Shown piece after piece: positions 18,661-26,804 of a stretch of 64,000 nt of DNA (the first letter of the stretch is position 1; each line of letters begins with the position of its first letter). A program made the translations under genes and the position numbers. Below the pieces are notes generated by a model. The model did not search any database, was not told where the DNA came from, and saw only the letters and a list, made by a program, of their open reading frames with translations. Source of the DNA: Betaproteobacteria bacterium (lineage in GTDB: Bacteria > Pseudomonadota > Gammaproteobacteria > Burkholderiales > Rhodocyclaceae); NCBI GenBank assembly GCA_020621865.1, contig JAHRYW010000002.1, forward strand, positions 201,541 through 265,540, read 5' to 3'.

Positions 18661-18851
18661 GGAATCTCCTTTATTCATGGCTCAATAGTAGTGTCTTGGT
18701 GGTCGAAGAGAATGTTATCCGGATTGTCGGTTGGTTTCCGATGACGAACGGTCAGATTAAGGCGGGGCTAGAAATTGCTGACTGCTGTTCTTTTTTTGTG
18801 AATGGTGTGCTAGACTCGTCGTTTCTGGTTTTTACTTTTGGATTTATTTTC

Positions 18852-19121
18852 ATGGCCAATAGCGCACAAGCCCGCAAGCGCGCCCGTCAAGCTGACAAGC
18901 AGCGCTCCCATAACGCCAGCCTGCGTTCGACCCTGCGTACCGCAATCAAGCGTGTGCGTCAGGCGATCGAAGCTGGTGATAAAGCCGCCGCTCAGGGTGT
19001 CTTCCAGCAATCCGTCGCAGTGCTTGACCGCATTGCCGACAAGAAGATTGTTCACAAGAACAAGGCTTCCCGTACCAAGAGCCGTCTGTCTGCTCAGATC
19101 AAGGCACTTGCTGCCGCCTGA
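18852..19121 (+). CDS. rpsT: 30S ribosomal protein S20
   Basis: An 89-residue basic protein with the S20 hallmark [13 protein letters not shown] and the later [10 protein letters not shown]. It binds 16S rRNA in the small subunit. The start at 18852 is fixed by the conserved N-terminus. The gene is monocistronic here, followed by a strong terminator. TAGACT at 18811-18816 is a weak candidate -10 sequence. Confidence 0.97.
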   Translation: MANSAQARKRARQADKQRSHNASLRSTLRTAIKRVRQAIEAGDKAAAQGVFQQSVAVLDRIADKKIVHKNKASRTKSRLSAQIKALAAA

Positions 19122-19140
19122 TCCGCGGATCGATGGAAAT

Positions 19141-19168
19141 AAAAAAGGCGCCTGCGGGCGCCTTTTTT
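19141..19168. terminator. Bidirectional terminator between rpsT and the DUF3579 gene
   Basis: Perfect GGCGCC / GGCGCC stem with a TGCG loop (19147-19162), an A run before it and a T run after it, between convergent genes. Confidence 0.92.
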
Positions 19169-19192
19169 ATTTCCGGTGTTTTGGGAAACTGC

Positions 19193-19492
19193 TTATTTTT
19201 TGCCGTCGATCGAGCAGACGCCGTCCACAATTTGTAGGTCGTTGTCCTGGGCGAAGTTGAGCATGAAGCGGTAGGCCATCGGCTCGATTTCGCCGAGGCG
19301 GCCATCGACGAAGACGGCTTTTTCGCCGTTGTAGTCGCCGGGGCCAACGTAGGGGGAGTATTTCATTTTGCGTTCGGCGCCGAAGGCGGACATAACGCCG
19401 CACAGGCGTTCAGCCCAATCGCTGGGGCGGAATTTTCTTCCCTCTCGGGTCAGGCCAACAATGATGAATGTGGTCGATTCTGGGGTTGTCAT
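19193..19492 (-). CDS. DUF3579 family protein
   Basis: A 99-residue soluble protein that matches the betaproteobacterial DUF3579 pattern: a short beta strand F-I-I-V-G-L-T, then F-R-P-S-D-W-A-E-R-L-C-G and a V-D-G-R-L-G-E-I-E-P segment. The function is unknown. It is convergent with rpsT. No membrane segment or signal peptide is seen. Family recognition is by eye, so moderate confidence. Confidence 0.7.
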   Translation of the reverse strand: MTTPESTTFIIVGLTREGRKFRPSDWAERLCGVMSAFGAERKMKYSPYVGPGDYNGEKAVFVDGRLGEIEPMAYRFMLNFAQDNDLQIVDGVCSIDGKK

Positions 19493-19599
19493 TGTTCTAC
19501 TCTGCGTTTGCGGGCGATGCGACCTTGTGTGCCGGCATTCTAGCAGAAGCGTGCGCGGTATCCATAATTATGGCTTACGGAGCGACATGCATTTTTCCA

Positions 19600-19634
19600 A
19601 ATGCTACGGTCGCCGCCAAAAAAAGGCCAAAATT
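19600..19634 (+). repeat. Uptake-sequence-like repeat, copy 3
   Basis: Exact core 19600-19611, preceded by CA, then spacer GCCGCC, seven A, GGCC and AAAATT. One of the two best copies. It is intergenic, with its last bases overlapping the stop codon of the ParA-like gene on the other strand. Confidence 0.85.
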
Positions 19635-20394
19635 AAAGATCGCCGCGTTCGGTCAGTTCGTAGAGTAGTTGCTTGTAGTCGTGGGCTCCGGGGCTTGAGA
19701 TGTTGTGGCGGAAGACGTCGCGGTTCAGTGACGGGCTTTCGGCGACGGCGACGTTTTCGGAAATGACGGCATCAAGAACGTCGTCGCCATAGCGTTCGCG
19801 CAGTTTACTGCGGATGTCGTCGCTCATCCGGCGCCGGCGGTCGAAGCGGGTGAGCAGGTAGCGGCGCTCAATGCGGCGTTTAAGTACGGGTTCAAGGACC
19901 TTCAGGGTGCGGGTGATGTGGTCGGCGGCTTGCAGCGACAGGTAGTCGGTCGATACCGGGATGACCAAGCAGTCGCAGGCGAAGATGGCGTTTAGTGCCA
20001 GTACGCCGATGTAGGGGCAGCAGTCGATGATGCAGGGGCGGCGCGGCTGGCTGGTTTCCAGGTGCTCCAGGCCGATACGCAGTTTGTTGAGGACGGCGGG
20101 GCCTTTGCCGAAGATCGAGTCAACCTTGATCAGTTGCTGGTGAGCCGGTATTAGGTGGCCGATGTGTTCCCACGGGACTTCGAGGTCATTCAGTGGGCAC
20201 GTGTCCTGAAAGAAGGCGAACAGGCTGCGGTTGGCCTCGGCGGGTGTGGTGCCGTGGATGCTGGAAAGATGACCCTGGGGGTCGAGATCGATCAGCAGCG
20301 GATGTCTTTCGGCACGACTCAGGGCGGCCCCGAGATTGAGGGCTGTCGTCGTTTTGCCGACGCCGCCCTTCTGGTTGAATATGGCGATGCGCAT
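19633..20394 (-). CDS. ParA/MinD-family ATPase, orphan
   Basis: A 253-residue deviant Walker-type ATPase with K-G-G-V-G-K-T-T at residues 9-16, the switch D-L-D-P-Q-G and I-I-D-C-C-P. These proteins form ATP-dependent dimers on DNA or membranes to position cargo such as plasmids, chromosomes or protein clusters. No parB-like gene or parS array is next to it, so this is unlikely to be the chromosome-segregation ParA. The stop codon lies inside a copy of the dispersed repeat. It is divergent from argD across 131 bases. Confidence 0.85.
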   Translation of the reverse strand: MRIAIFNQKGGVGKTTTALNLGAALSRAERHPLLIDLDPQGHLSSIHGTTPAEANRSLFAFFQDTCPLNDLEVPWEHIGHLIPAHQQLIKVDSIFGKGPAVLNKLRIGLEHLETSQPRRPCIIDCCPYIGVLALNAIFACDCLVIPVSTDYLSLQAADHITRTLKVLEPVLKRRIERRYLLTRFDRRRRMSDDIRSKLRERYGDDVLDAVISENVAVAESPSLNRDVFRHNISSPGAHDYKQLLYELTERGDL

Positions 20395-20525
20395 GGTTCT
20401 GTCTTCTATACAAGGCGCTATTTTTCACTTAACATTCAGGTTTCTGCAACTAATTCCGCTTCCCGGCGAGTGTTGCGGTCGTTTCGGCGGCACTGGCCGC
20501 CGTTTTTGTTTTTTGGGGTTGCCTC

Positions 20526-21698
20526 ATGTCGCATGTCATGAATACCTACGCCCGGTTGCCGGTGGCGTTCAGCCACGGTCAGGGTAGCCGGATTACCGAT
20601 ACCGAGGGCAAGGAATATCTGGACGCCTTGTCCGGCATTGCCGTTTCCACGCTCGGCCACGCTCATCCCAAGCTGGTTTCCGCCATTGCGGCGCAAGCAG
20701 GGCGCGTGTTGCATACCTCCAACCTCTACGGCATCAGCGGCCAGGAGCAACTGGCCGACAAGCTTTGCGAGCGTTCCGGCATGCAAGAAGTGTTCTTCTG
20801 CAATTCCGGTTGCGAGGCCAACGAGGCGGCGATCAAGCTGGCGCGTTTCTACGGCCACAAGCAGGGTATCGAATCGCCAACCATCATCGTCATGGAAAAG
20901 GCCTTCCACGGCCGCACGATGGCGACCCTTTCGGCGACCGGCAACCGCAAGACACAGGCTGGCTTCGAGCCGCTGGTGCACGGGTTCCTGCGCGTGCCGT
21001 ACGACGATCTCGACGCCATCAAGGAAATCGCCGAGCACAACAACAGCATCGTCGCCGTGATGCTGGAAATCATCCAAGGCGAGGGCGGCATCCATCTGGC
21101 TTCTATCGAGTTCCAGAAGGGTTTGCGCCAGCTGTGCGACGAAAAGGGCTGGCTGCTGATCTGCGACGAAGTCCAGTGCGGCATGGCGCGGACCGGCAAA
21201 TGGTTCGGCTACCAGCATGCCGGCATCCAGCCGGATGTCGCAACACTGGCCAAGGGTCTCGGCTCCGGCGTGCCGATCGGCGCCTGCATGACTAACGGCA
21301 AGGCGGCCGGCCTGTTCGGGCCGGGTAATCACGGTTCGACCTTCGGCGGTAATCCGCTGGCCTGCACGGCGGCGCTGACGACTATCGATTGCATCGAGCA
21401 GGATGGCCTGATGGCCAATGCCGAGAAGGTCGGCGCGCTGATTCGCAAGCTGTATGCCGAGGCGCTGTCCGGGCTCAAGGGTGTTGTCGAGATTCGCGGC
21501 CATGGCCTGATGATCGGCATCGAGCTCGACCGGCCGTGCGGCGAACTGGTTGGCCAGGCGCTGGCTGCCGGCCTGCTTATCAATGTGACCGCCGACAAGG
21601 TCATCCGCCTGCTGCCCCCGCTGACCTTCAGCGAAAATGAGGCCAAAGAACTGGTCGACCGTAGCGTTCCGCTGATCAAGGCGTTTTTGGCGGGTTAA
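20526..21698 (+). CDS. argD: Acetylornithine aminotransferase
   Basis: A PLP enzyme of 390 residues that transaminates N-acetylglutamate semialdehyde in arginine synthesis. Class III motifs are clear: F-C-N-S-G-C-E-A-N-E-A-A, I-C-D-E-V-Q-C-G and the PLP lysine in T-L-A-K-G-L-G-S-G-V-P-I-G. The start at 20526 (M-S-H-V-M-N) is followed by a second ATG four codons later. It begins the argD-argF-argG run; argF follows after 3 bases. Confidence 0.95.
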   Translation: MSHVMNTYARLPVAFSHGQGSRITDTEGKEYLDALSGIAVSTLGHAHPKLVSAIAAQAGRVLHTSNLYGISGQEQLADKLCERSGMQEVFFCNSGCEANEAAIKLARFYGHKQGIESPTIIVMEKAFHGRTMATLSATGNRKTQAGFEPLVHGFLRVPYDDLDAIKEIAEHNNSIVAVMLEIIQGEGGIHLASIEFQKGLRQLCDEKGWLLICDEVQCGMARTGKWFGYQHAGIQPDVATLAKGLGSGVPIGACMTNGKAAGLFGPGNHGSTFGGNPLACTAALTTIDCIEQDGLMANAEKVGALIRKLYAEALSGLKGVVEIRGHGLMIGIELDRPCGELVGQALAAGLLINVTADKVIRLLPPLTFSENEAKELVDRSVPLIKAFLAG

Positions 21699-21701
21699 AT
21701 C

Positions 21702-22622
21702 ATGGCCATAAAGCATTTCCTGCAGTTCAATGATTTCAGCCGCGACGAATTCGAATACCTCTTCGCACGCACCGGCTGGATCAAGAACCAGTTCAAGTCC
21801 TACCAGAAGTATTGGCCGCTCTCCGACCGCACGCTGGTGATGATTTTCGAAAAGGCCAGCACGCGCACCCGCCTGTCCTTTGAGGCCGGCATGCAGCAGC
21901 TCGGCGGTTCGGCGATCTACCTGAACACCCGCGATTCCCAGCTCGGGCGCGGCGAGCCGGTCGAGGATGCGGCCCAGGTGATCTCCCGGATGAGCGATAT
22001 CGTGATGATCCGCACTTTCGAACAGGAAATCATCGAGCGCTTCGCCGCGCATTCGCGCGTGCCGGTGATCAACGGCCTGACCAACGAATACCACCCGTGC
22101 CAGATACTGGCTGACATCTATACCTACATCGAGCATCGCGGCTGCATCCAGGGCAAGACCGTGGCCTGGGTCGGTGACGCCAACAACATGTGCAACACCT
22201 GGCTGCAGGCTGCCGAAGTGCTCGACTTCAAGGTTCACGTGTCGACGCCGCCGGGCTACGAAATTCAGCCGGAACTGGTCGGCAAGATCGATCCGGCGCG
22301 CTTCAAGGTCTTTGCGGACCCGATGGATGCCTGCCGCGGTGCCGATCTGGTCACCACCGACGTATGGACCTCGATGGGCTTCGAGGCCGAGAACGAAGAG
22401 CGGATCAAGGCATTCGCCGATTGGTGCGTCGATGGCGACATGATGCGGGTGGCCGATCCGCAGGCCGTATTCATGCACTGCCTGCCGGCGCATCGCGGTG
22501 AGGAAGTAACGGCCGAAGTGATCGACGGGCCGCAATCGGTGGTCTGGGACGAAGCCGAGAACCGGCTTCACGTCCAGAAGGCGTTGATGGAATATTTGCT
22601 GCTGGGCCGGATTCAGGGCTGA
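21702..22622 (+). CDS. argF: Ornithine carbamoyltransferase
   Basis: A 306-residue enzyme converting ornithine and carbamoyl phosphate to citrulline. The carbamoyl-phosphate motif S-T-R-T-R, the H-P-C-Q segment, the ornithine-binding S-M-G-F (in place of the more common S-M-G-x) and H-C-L-P-A-H-R-G are all present. It is placed between argD and argG, so the three genes carry acetylornithine to argininosuccinate except for the deacylation step. Confidence 0.96.
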   Translation: MAIKHFLQFNDFSRDEFEYLFARTGWIKNQFKSYQKYWPLSDRTLVMIFEKASTRTRLSFEAGMQQLGGSAIYLNTRDSQLGRGEPVEDAAQVISRMSDIVMIRTFEQEIIERFAAHSRVPVINGLTNEYHPCQILADIYTYIEHRGCIQGKTVAWVGDANNMCNTWLQAAEVLDFKVHVSTPPGYEIQPELVGKIDPARFKVFADPMDACRGADLVTTDVWTSMGFEAENEERIKAFADWCVDGDMMRVADPQAVFMHCLPAHRGEEVTAEVIDGPQSVVWDEAENRLHVQKALMEYLLLGRIQG

Positions 22623-22655
22623 GCGGCAGGGTTAATCGAAAACTAGGAAACGGAA

Positions 22656-24041
22656 ATGAGCGACATCAAGAAGGTTGTGCTGGCCTATTCGGGCGGTCTG
22701 GATACCTCGGTCATCCTCAAGTGGCTGCAGGATGTTTACAAGTGCGAAGTCGTCACCTTCACGGCCGACCTCGGCCAGGGCGAAGAGCTCGAACCGGCGC
22801 GCGCCAAGGCCCTGAAGGCCGGCATCAAGCCAAAGAACATCTACATCGACGACCTGCGCGAAGAGTTCGTCCGCGACTTCGTTTTCCCGATGTTCCGTGC
22901 CAATACCGTCTACGAAGGCGAGTACCTGCTCGGCACCTCGATCGCCCGTCCGCTGATTGCCAAGCGCCTGATCGACATCGTCAATGAAACCGGCGCCGAC
23001 GCGATCTGCCATGGCGCGACCGGCAAGGGCAACGACCAGGTCCGCTTCGAGCTCGGCGCCTATGCGCTGAAGCCGGGCATCAAGGTCATCGCCCCGTGGC
23101 GCGAGTGGGACCTGATGTCCCGCGAAAAGCTGATGGCCTATGCCGAGAAGCATGGCATCGAAATCGACATGAAGCACAAGAAGGGCGGCTCGCCCTACTC
23201 GATGGACGCCAACCTGCTGCACATCTCCTACGAAGGTCGTCACCTTGAAGATCCGGCGGCCGAAGCCGAAGAGTCGATGTGGCGATGGACCGTGTCGCCG
23301 GAAAAGGCGCCGAACAAGGCCGAGTACCTCGACCTCGAATTTGCCCAGGGCGACGTCGTCGCGATCAACGGCAAGAAGATGAAGGCCCACGAAGTTCTCG
23401 GTACGCTGAACGAAATCGGCGGCAAGCATGGTATTGGCCGTCTCGATCTGGTCGAGAACCGCTACGTCGGCATGAAGTCGCGCGGCTGCTACGAAACCCC
23501 GGGCGGCACCATCCTGTTGCGCGCCCACCGCGCTATCGAATCGGTCACCCTCGACCGCGAAGTCGCCCACCTCAAGGACGACCTGATGCCGCGCTACGCC
23601 AGCCTGGTCTACAACGGCTACTGGTGGAGCCCGGAGCGCAAGGCGCTGCAGGTGCTGATCGACCACACGCAGCAGACGGTCAACGGTACCGTCCGCCTGA
23701 AGCTGTACAAGGGCAACGTGATCGTCGTCGGCCGCGACTCGAAGACCGATTCGCTGTTCGACTCGACCATCGCCACCTTCGAGGACGATGCTGGTGCCTA
23801 CGACCAGCGCGACGCCGGTGGTTTCATCAAACTGAATGCCCTGCGCATGCGTATCGCCGCCAACCTGCGCGCTCGCAAGGAAGGCCAGGATGCGGTTGCC
23901 AAGAAGCCGGCTGCGAAGAAGGCTGCGCCGGCCAAGGCTACTGTGAAACCGGTGGTCAAGAAGGTTGCTGCCAAGGCCGTTGTCGCCAAGGCAGCAGCCA
24001 AGCCTGCCGCCAAGAAGCCGGCAAGCAAGAAGAAGGGCTAA
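22656..24041 (+). CDS. argG: Argininosuccinate synthase with Lys/Ala-rich C-terminal tail
   Basis: ArgG joins citrulline and aspartate with ATP to form argininosuccinate. The catalytic part (about residues 1-407) is the standard type, with the P-loop A-Y-S-G-G-L-D-T-S near the N-terminus and [12 protein letters not shown]. Residues 408-461 form an unusual tail of repeated K-K-P-A-A-K-K and A-A-K-like units, similar to histone H1-like or AlgP-type tails and uncommon in ArgG, whose normal length is about 400-410 residues in this subtype. The tail reads continuously with no frameshift sign. A role in nucleic acid or RNA binding is only an inference. Confidence 0.93.
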   Translation: MSDIKKVVLAYSGGLDTSVILKWLQDVYKCEVVTFTADLGQGEELEPARAKALKAGIKPKNIYIDDLREEFVRDFVFPMFRANTVYEGEYLLGTSIARPLIAKRLIDIVNETGADAICHGATGKGNDQVRFELGAYALKPGIKVIAPWREWDLMSREKLMAYAEKHGIEIDMKHKKGGSPYSMDANLLHISYEGRHLEDPAAEAEESMWRWTVSPEKAPNKAEYLDLEFAQGDVVAINGKKMKAHEVLGTLNEIGGKHGIGRLDLVENRYVGMKSRGCYETPGGTILLRAHRAIESVTLDREVAHLKDDLMPRYASLVYNGYWWSPERKALQVLIDHTQQTVNGTVRLKLYKGNVIVVGRDSKTDSLFDSTIATFEDDAGAYDQRDAGGFIKLNALRMRIAANLRARKEGQDAVAKKPAAKKAAPAKATVKPVVKKVAAKAVVAKAAAKPAAKKPASKKKG

Positions 24042-24044
24042 GCG

Positions 24045-24269
24045 ATGGAGGGCGGCACCGTATTTGGGTTCAACGAAGAACAGATCGCGGATTTCTTCTC
24101 GACCTGGGGCGTTGCGGCCTTCATCATCTTCATGCTGTTCATCATCGGCGAGATCGCCTGGAAGTCCAAGGCCGGCAAGACGGGCACCTTCGTGCTCTTC
24201 TTCGTGCTCGCCTTCGGCATGGTCGGCTTTATCGCCAAATCAGTCATTCAGAAACTCTGGGGTATTTAA
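24045..24269 (+). CDS. Small membrane protein, DUF2788-like
   Basis: A 74-residue protein with two hydrophobic helices (about 22-38 and 47-65) separated by a short basic loop G-E-I-A-W-K-S-K-A-G-K-T-G. It resembles the DUF2788 family of small inner-membrane proteins, function unknown. It begins 3 bases after the argG stop and is directly followed by ppnP (stop and start adjacent), so it is likely in the same transcript. Confidence 0.65.
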   Translation: MEGGTVFGFNEEQIADFFSTWGVAAFIIFMLFIIGEIAWKSKAGKTGTFVLFFVLAFGMVGFIAKSVIQKLWGI

Positions 24270-24587
24270 ATGTCGCAATACGACAACGTTTCCGTGGTCA
24301 AGAAGGCCAATGTTTACTTTGACGGCAAGTGCGTCAGCCACACCGTAGTGCTGGCCGACGGCACCAAGAAGACGGTCGGCGTGATCCTGCCGTCCACCCT
24401 GACCTTCAACACCGGCGCGCCGGAAATCATGGAAGGCGTCGGCGGCTCCTGCCGTGTCAAGCTCAAGGGCGAGTCCGAGTGGACGACCTGGGGCGAAGGC
24501 CAGTCCTTCAATGTGCCGGGCAATTCCTCCTTCGAGATTTCGGTCGCCGAAGGCGATGCCTATCACTACGTCTGTCACTTCGGGTAA
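24270..24587 (+). CDS. ppnP: Pyrimidine/purine nucleoside phosphorylase (DUF1255)
   Basis: A 105-residue single-domain cupin-like enzyme of the PpnP (YaiE) family, which phosphorolyses several nucleosides to base plus ribose 1-phosphate. The pattern F-D-G-K-C-x-[17 protein letters not shown] and F-x-V-P-G-N-S-S-F is as expected. The start is directly after the stop of the upstream membrane protein gene. Confidence 0.9.
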   Translation: MSQYDNVSVVKKANVYFDGKCVSHTVVLADGTKKTVGVILPSTLTFNTGAPEIMEGVGGSCRVKLKGESEWTTWGEGQSFNVPGNSSFEISVAEGDAYHYVCHFG

Positions 24588-24592
24588 TCGCC

Positions 24593-25087
24593 ATGCCGAG
24601 CTTTGACTTCACCTCCGAAGCGGACATGGTGGCGTTGAAGAATGCCGTCGACGTCGCCATTCGCCAGATCGACAATCGCTACGACTTCAAGGGCACCAGC
24701 GCCAAGCTCGAACTGAACGAGAAGGACAAGGTCATCACGCTGCACGGTGACTCCGACTTCCAGCTCGACCAGATCAAGGACATCCTCTTCCCAGCCATGG
24801 AGAAGAAGGAAGTCGAGAGCACCAAGCGTCTTGACCACCAGCCGGTCCAGAAAGTCTCCGGCAACAAGGTCAAGCAGGAACTGAAGATCAAGATGGGCAT
24901 CGAGACCGAACTGGCCAAGAAGCTGGTCAAGATCATCAAGGATGCCAAGCTGAAGGTTCAGGCCTCGATTCAGGGCGACGCGGTGCGCGTCCAGGGCGCC
25001 AAGCGCGACGATCTGCAGGATTGCATCGCACTGATCCGCAAGGAAGTTACGGATTTCCCGATCAAGGCCGGCAATTTCCGCGACTGA
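24593..25087 (+). CDS. YajQ family nucleotide-binding protein
   Basis: A 164-residue protein matching YajQ/UPF0234: M-P-S-F-D at the start, R-Y-D-F-K-G, and a C-terminal V-R-V-x-G-A-K-R-D-D-L-Q. Some members bind c-di-GMP or tRNA; the role here is open. The start at 24593 is set by the conserved N-terminus; a much longer in-frame extension upstream overlaps ppnP and is not family-like. The stop is followed by repeat copy 4 and then a terminator. Confidence 0.9.
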   Translation: MPSFDFTSEADMVALKNAVDVAIRQIDNRYDFKGTSAKLELNEKDKVITLHGDSDFQLDQIKDILFPAMEKKEVESTKRLDHQPVQKVSGNKVKQELKIKMGIETELAKKLVKIIKDAKLKVQASIQGDAVRVQGAKRDDLQDCIALIRKEVTDFPIKAGNFRD

Positions 25088-25091
25088 GGCA

Positions 25092-25126
25092 AATGCTACG
25101 GTCGGCCCCAAAAAAGGGCCAAAATT
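25092..25126 (+). repeat. Uptake-sequence-like repeat, copy 4
   Basis: The clearest copy: exact core 25092-25103, then GGCCCC, six A, GGGCC and AAAATT. The GGCCC/GGGCC pair around the A run could also form a short stem. It lies between the YajQ stop and the terminator at 25131. Confidence 0.87.
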
Positions 25127-25130
25127 GAAA

Positions 25131-25153
25131 AAGGCAGCTTCGGCTGCCTTTTT
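25131..25153. terminator. Terminator after the YajQ gene
   Basis: AAGGCAGC-TTCG-GCTGCCTT hairpin, with the stable TTCG tetraloop, an A run before and a T run after. It lies between convergent genes and probably works in both directions. Confidence 0.9.
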
Positions 25154-25156
25154 CGT

Positions 25157-25870
25157 TCAGCGGGTCAGACCTTTGATCCACACCGAATAGAGTTGCTCGG
25201 AAAGCTGGCGCATGACCGGCAGGCGTTCCGCAATCTGCTGCTCCATCATCTCCGGCGTCTGGACACTGGCCTGATCGGCGACCGCCGCTGCTTCATCCGC
25301 CCATTGCTCGCACCACTTGGCGATCATTTCGGGCGTCATTTCGACGTGGCACTGCATGGCCAGGTGCGGGCCGAGCGCGAACATCTGGTTGGCGCAATAG
25401 CTGTTGGCGAGCAGACGGGTCGCGCCGGCGGGCAGGCTGAAAGTTTCGCCGTGCCACTGGAAGACGGTGCTACGCTGGCCGGCAAAGGCGCCGAGCCAGT
25501 CACGGGCAACCGAGTTATCCTCGCCCAGCGCTTCGCCCCAGCCGATTTCCTTGACTGGATTGCGCGTGATGCGCCCACCCAGGGCCTTGCTCATCAGTTG
25601 GCCGCCCAGGCAATGGCCGATGACCGGCAGGTTTTTCTCAGCGGCGTCGCGAATCAGCGAACAGACGGGTTCAATCCAAGGCAGTGGATCGTTGACGCTC
25701 ATCGGGCCGCCCATGAAACAGAGCCCGGCGTAGTCGTCGGCCGTCGCCGGTACCGCCGCCTCTTCGTCGATGGCAATCAGCCGCCAGGGAATCCCGTGCC
25801 GCTCCAGGAATATGGCAAAATAACCCGGACCTTCAGTAGGAGAGTGGCGAAAGATGGCGACTGGTTTCAT
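25157..25870 (-). CDS. Class I glutamine amidotransferase-like protein
   Basis: A 237-residue stand-alone GATase1 domain, similar in pattern to GMP-synthase-like amidotransferases. The nucleophile elbow is G-H-C-L-G-G-Q (Cys at about residue 86). The oxyanion motif M-G-G-P-M-S and a W-H-G-E-T-F segment are present. The synthetase partner is not fused and none is adjacent. The start overlaps the first codons of the divergent retropepsin-like gene by about 17 bases, so one of the two starts may be internal. Confidence 0.83.
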   Translation of the reverse strand: MKPVAIFRHSPTEGPGYFAIFLERHGIPWRLIAIDEEAAVPATADDYAGLCFMGGPMSVNDPLPWIEPVCSLIRDAAEKNLPVIGHCLGGQLMSKALGGRITRNPVKEIGWGEALGEDNSVARDWLGAFAGQRSTVFQWHGETFSLPAGATRLLANSYCANQMFALGPHLAMQCHVEMTPEMIAKWCEQWADEAAAVADQASVQTPEMMEQQIAERLPVMRQLSEQLYSVWIKGLTR

Positions 25871-26537
25871 GGCGATGGCAAACTCCGGAAAAGCGAGGGC
25901 TCATTCTACGCTGCTTGGACTGATGACGATGGCGGTCCTGATGCCGTTGCCGGCGATGGCCCAAGAGGTTGGCCTGGCCGGCATCATGGGCAGCAAGGCC
26001 ATGCTGATGATCAACGGAGGCGAACCGCAGGCGGTGCCCGTCGGCCAGACGCTGGACGGCGTCAAGGTCCTGTCGATCAATGGCGACCAGATCATGGTCG
26101 AGATCGGTGGCAAGAAAAGGCCCTTGCGCGTTGGCCAGCATGCCGTCGGTGTCTCGAATGGCGATGGCTCCGACAAGGTCATCATGACGGCCGATGTCCA
26201 GGGGCATTTTTATACGACCGGTACCGTCAATGGTACGTCGGTTCGCTTCGTGGTCGATACCGGCGCGACCTCCATCGCGCTCGGACCAAACGATGCCCGG
26301 CGGATCGGCCTCGACCTCCGCCGTGGCCAGCGCGGCATGACCAGCACAGCCAACGGACAGGTGGTCGTCACCCGGATTCCGCTCGATACCGTGACGATCG
26401 GCGGCATCACCTTGCACAACGTCGAAGCGGTCGTGCTGCCCGCCGAGATGCCGATTGCCCTGCTCGGCATGAGCTTTTTGAACCGGATGGAAATGCAGCG
26501 CGACGGCAGTACGATGACCCTAAAAAAACGATTCTAG
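25854..26537 (+). CDS. Retropepsin-like aspartic protease (TIGR02281/clan AA type), exported or membrane anchored
   Basis: A 227-residue protein with a hydrophobic N-terminal segment ending near A-M-A-Q (signal peptide or anchor). A middle domain follows, and then a C-terminal single-domain retropepsin-like region with F-V-V-D-T-G-A-T-S-I-A-L, where D-T-G-A is the catalytic element, and the hydrophobic-hydrophobic-G motif in A-L-L-G-M-S-F. Such proteins are probably active as dimers; the substrate is unknown. Possible starts are ATG 25854, 25869 or 25875; 25854 is used because GGAGAG lies upstream. It overlaps the divergent glutamine amidotransferase start. Confidence 0.82.
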   Translation: MATGFMAMANSGKARAHSTLLGLMTMAVLMPLPAMAQEVGLAGIMGSKAMLMINGGEPQAVPVGQTLDGVKVLSINGDQIMVEIGGKKRPLRVGQHAVGVSNGDGSDKVIMTADVQGHFYTTGTVNGTSVRFVVDTGATSIALGPNDARRIGLDLRRGQRGMTSTANGQVVVTRIPLDTVTIGGITLHNVEAVVLPAEMPIALLGMSFLNRMEMQRDGSTMTLKKRF

Positions 26538-26546
26538 GAGAGAGAA

Positions 26547-26804
26547 ATGCCCCAAAAAGACCAGGAAATTGCGCTGCTGCGCGAAGAACTCGAAATGCTG
26601 ATGGGCGAACGCCAGGCGCTGTTGCGCGTGGCCGGCGCCGCGGCGGTGATGATCGCCAGTCTGGACAGCAAGCGCTTGCCGGTCGGGGCCATCGAATCGG
26701 CCGATCTGGTCGCGACGACGATCAACGATCTGGCCGAGGAAACGCTGCAGGATGCCCTGTCTGCGGTCAATGCCGAGATCGAGGAAGACTCCAAGGCTGC
26801 ATGA
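26547..26804 (+). CDS. Small coiled-coil protein of unknown function
   Basis: An 85-residue protein rich in Leu, Glu and Ala. Its first 25 residues, D-Q-E-I-A-L-L-R-E-E-L-E-M-L, look like a coiled coil, followed by a short amphipathic region. I do not recognise the family. It starts 9 bases after the retropepsin-like gene and overlaps the Nudix start by 4 bases (ATGA), so it is likely in the same operon. Confidence 0.65.
   Translation: MPQKDQEIALLREELEMLMGERQALLRVAGAAAVMIASLDSKRLPVGAIESADLVATTINDLAEETLQDALSAVNAEIEEDSKAA

Noticed and set aside
21657..21668. One-mismatch copy of the repeat core in argD
   Set aside because: No A/T blocks in the expected register, and the position is in a conserved coding segment; likely chance or a decayed site, so not counted.
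20436..22571. 711-codon open frame antisense to argD-argF
   Set aside because: Shadow of high-GC coding on the other strand; no family resemblance and no ribosome binding site.
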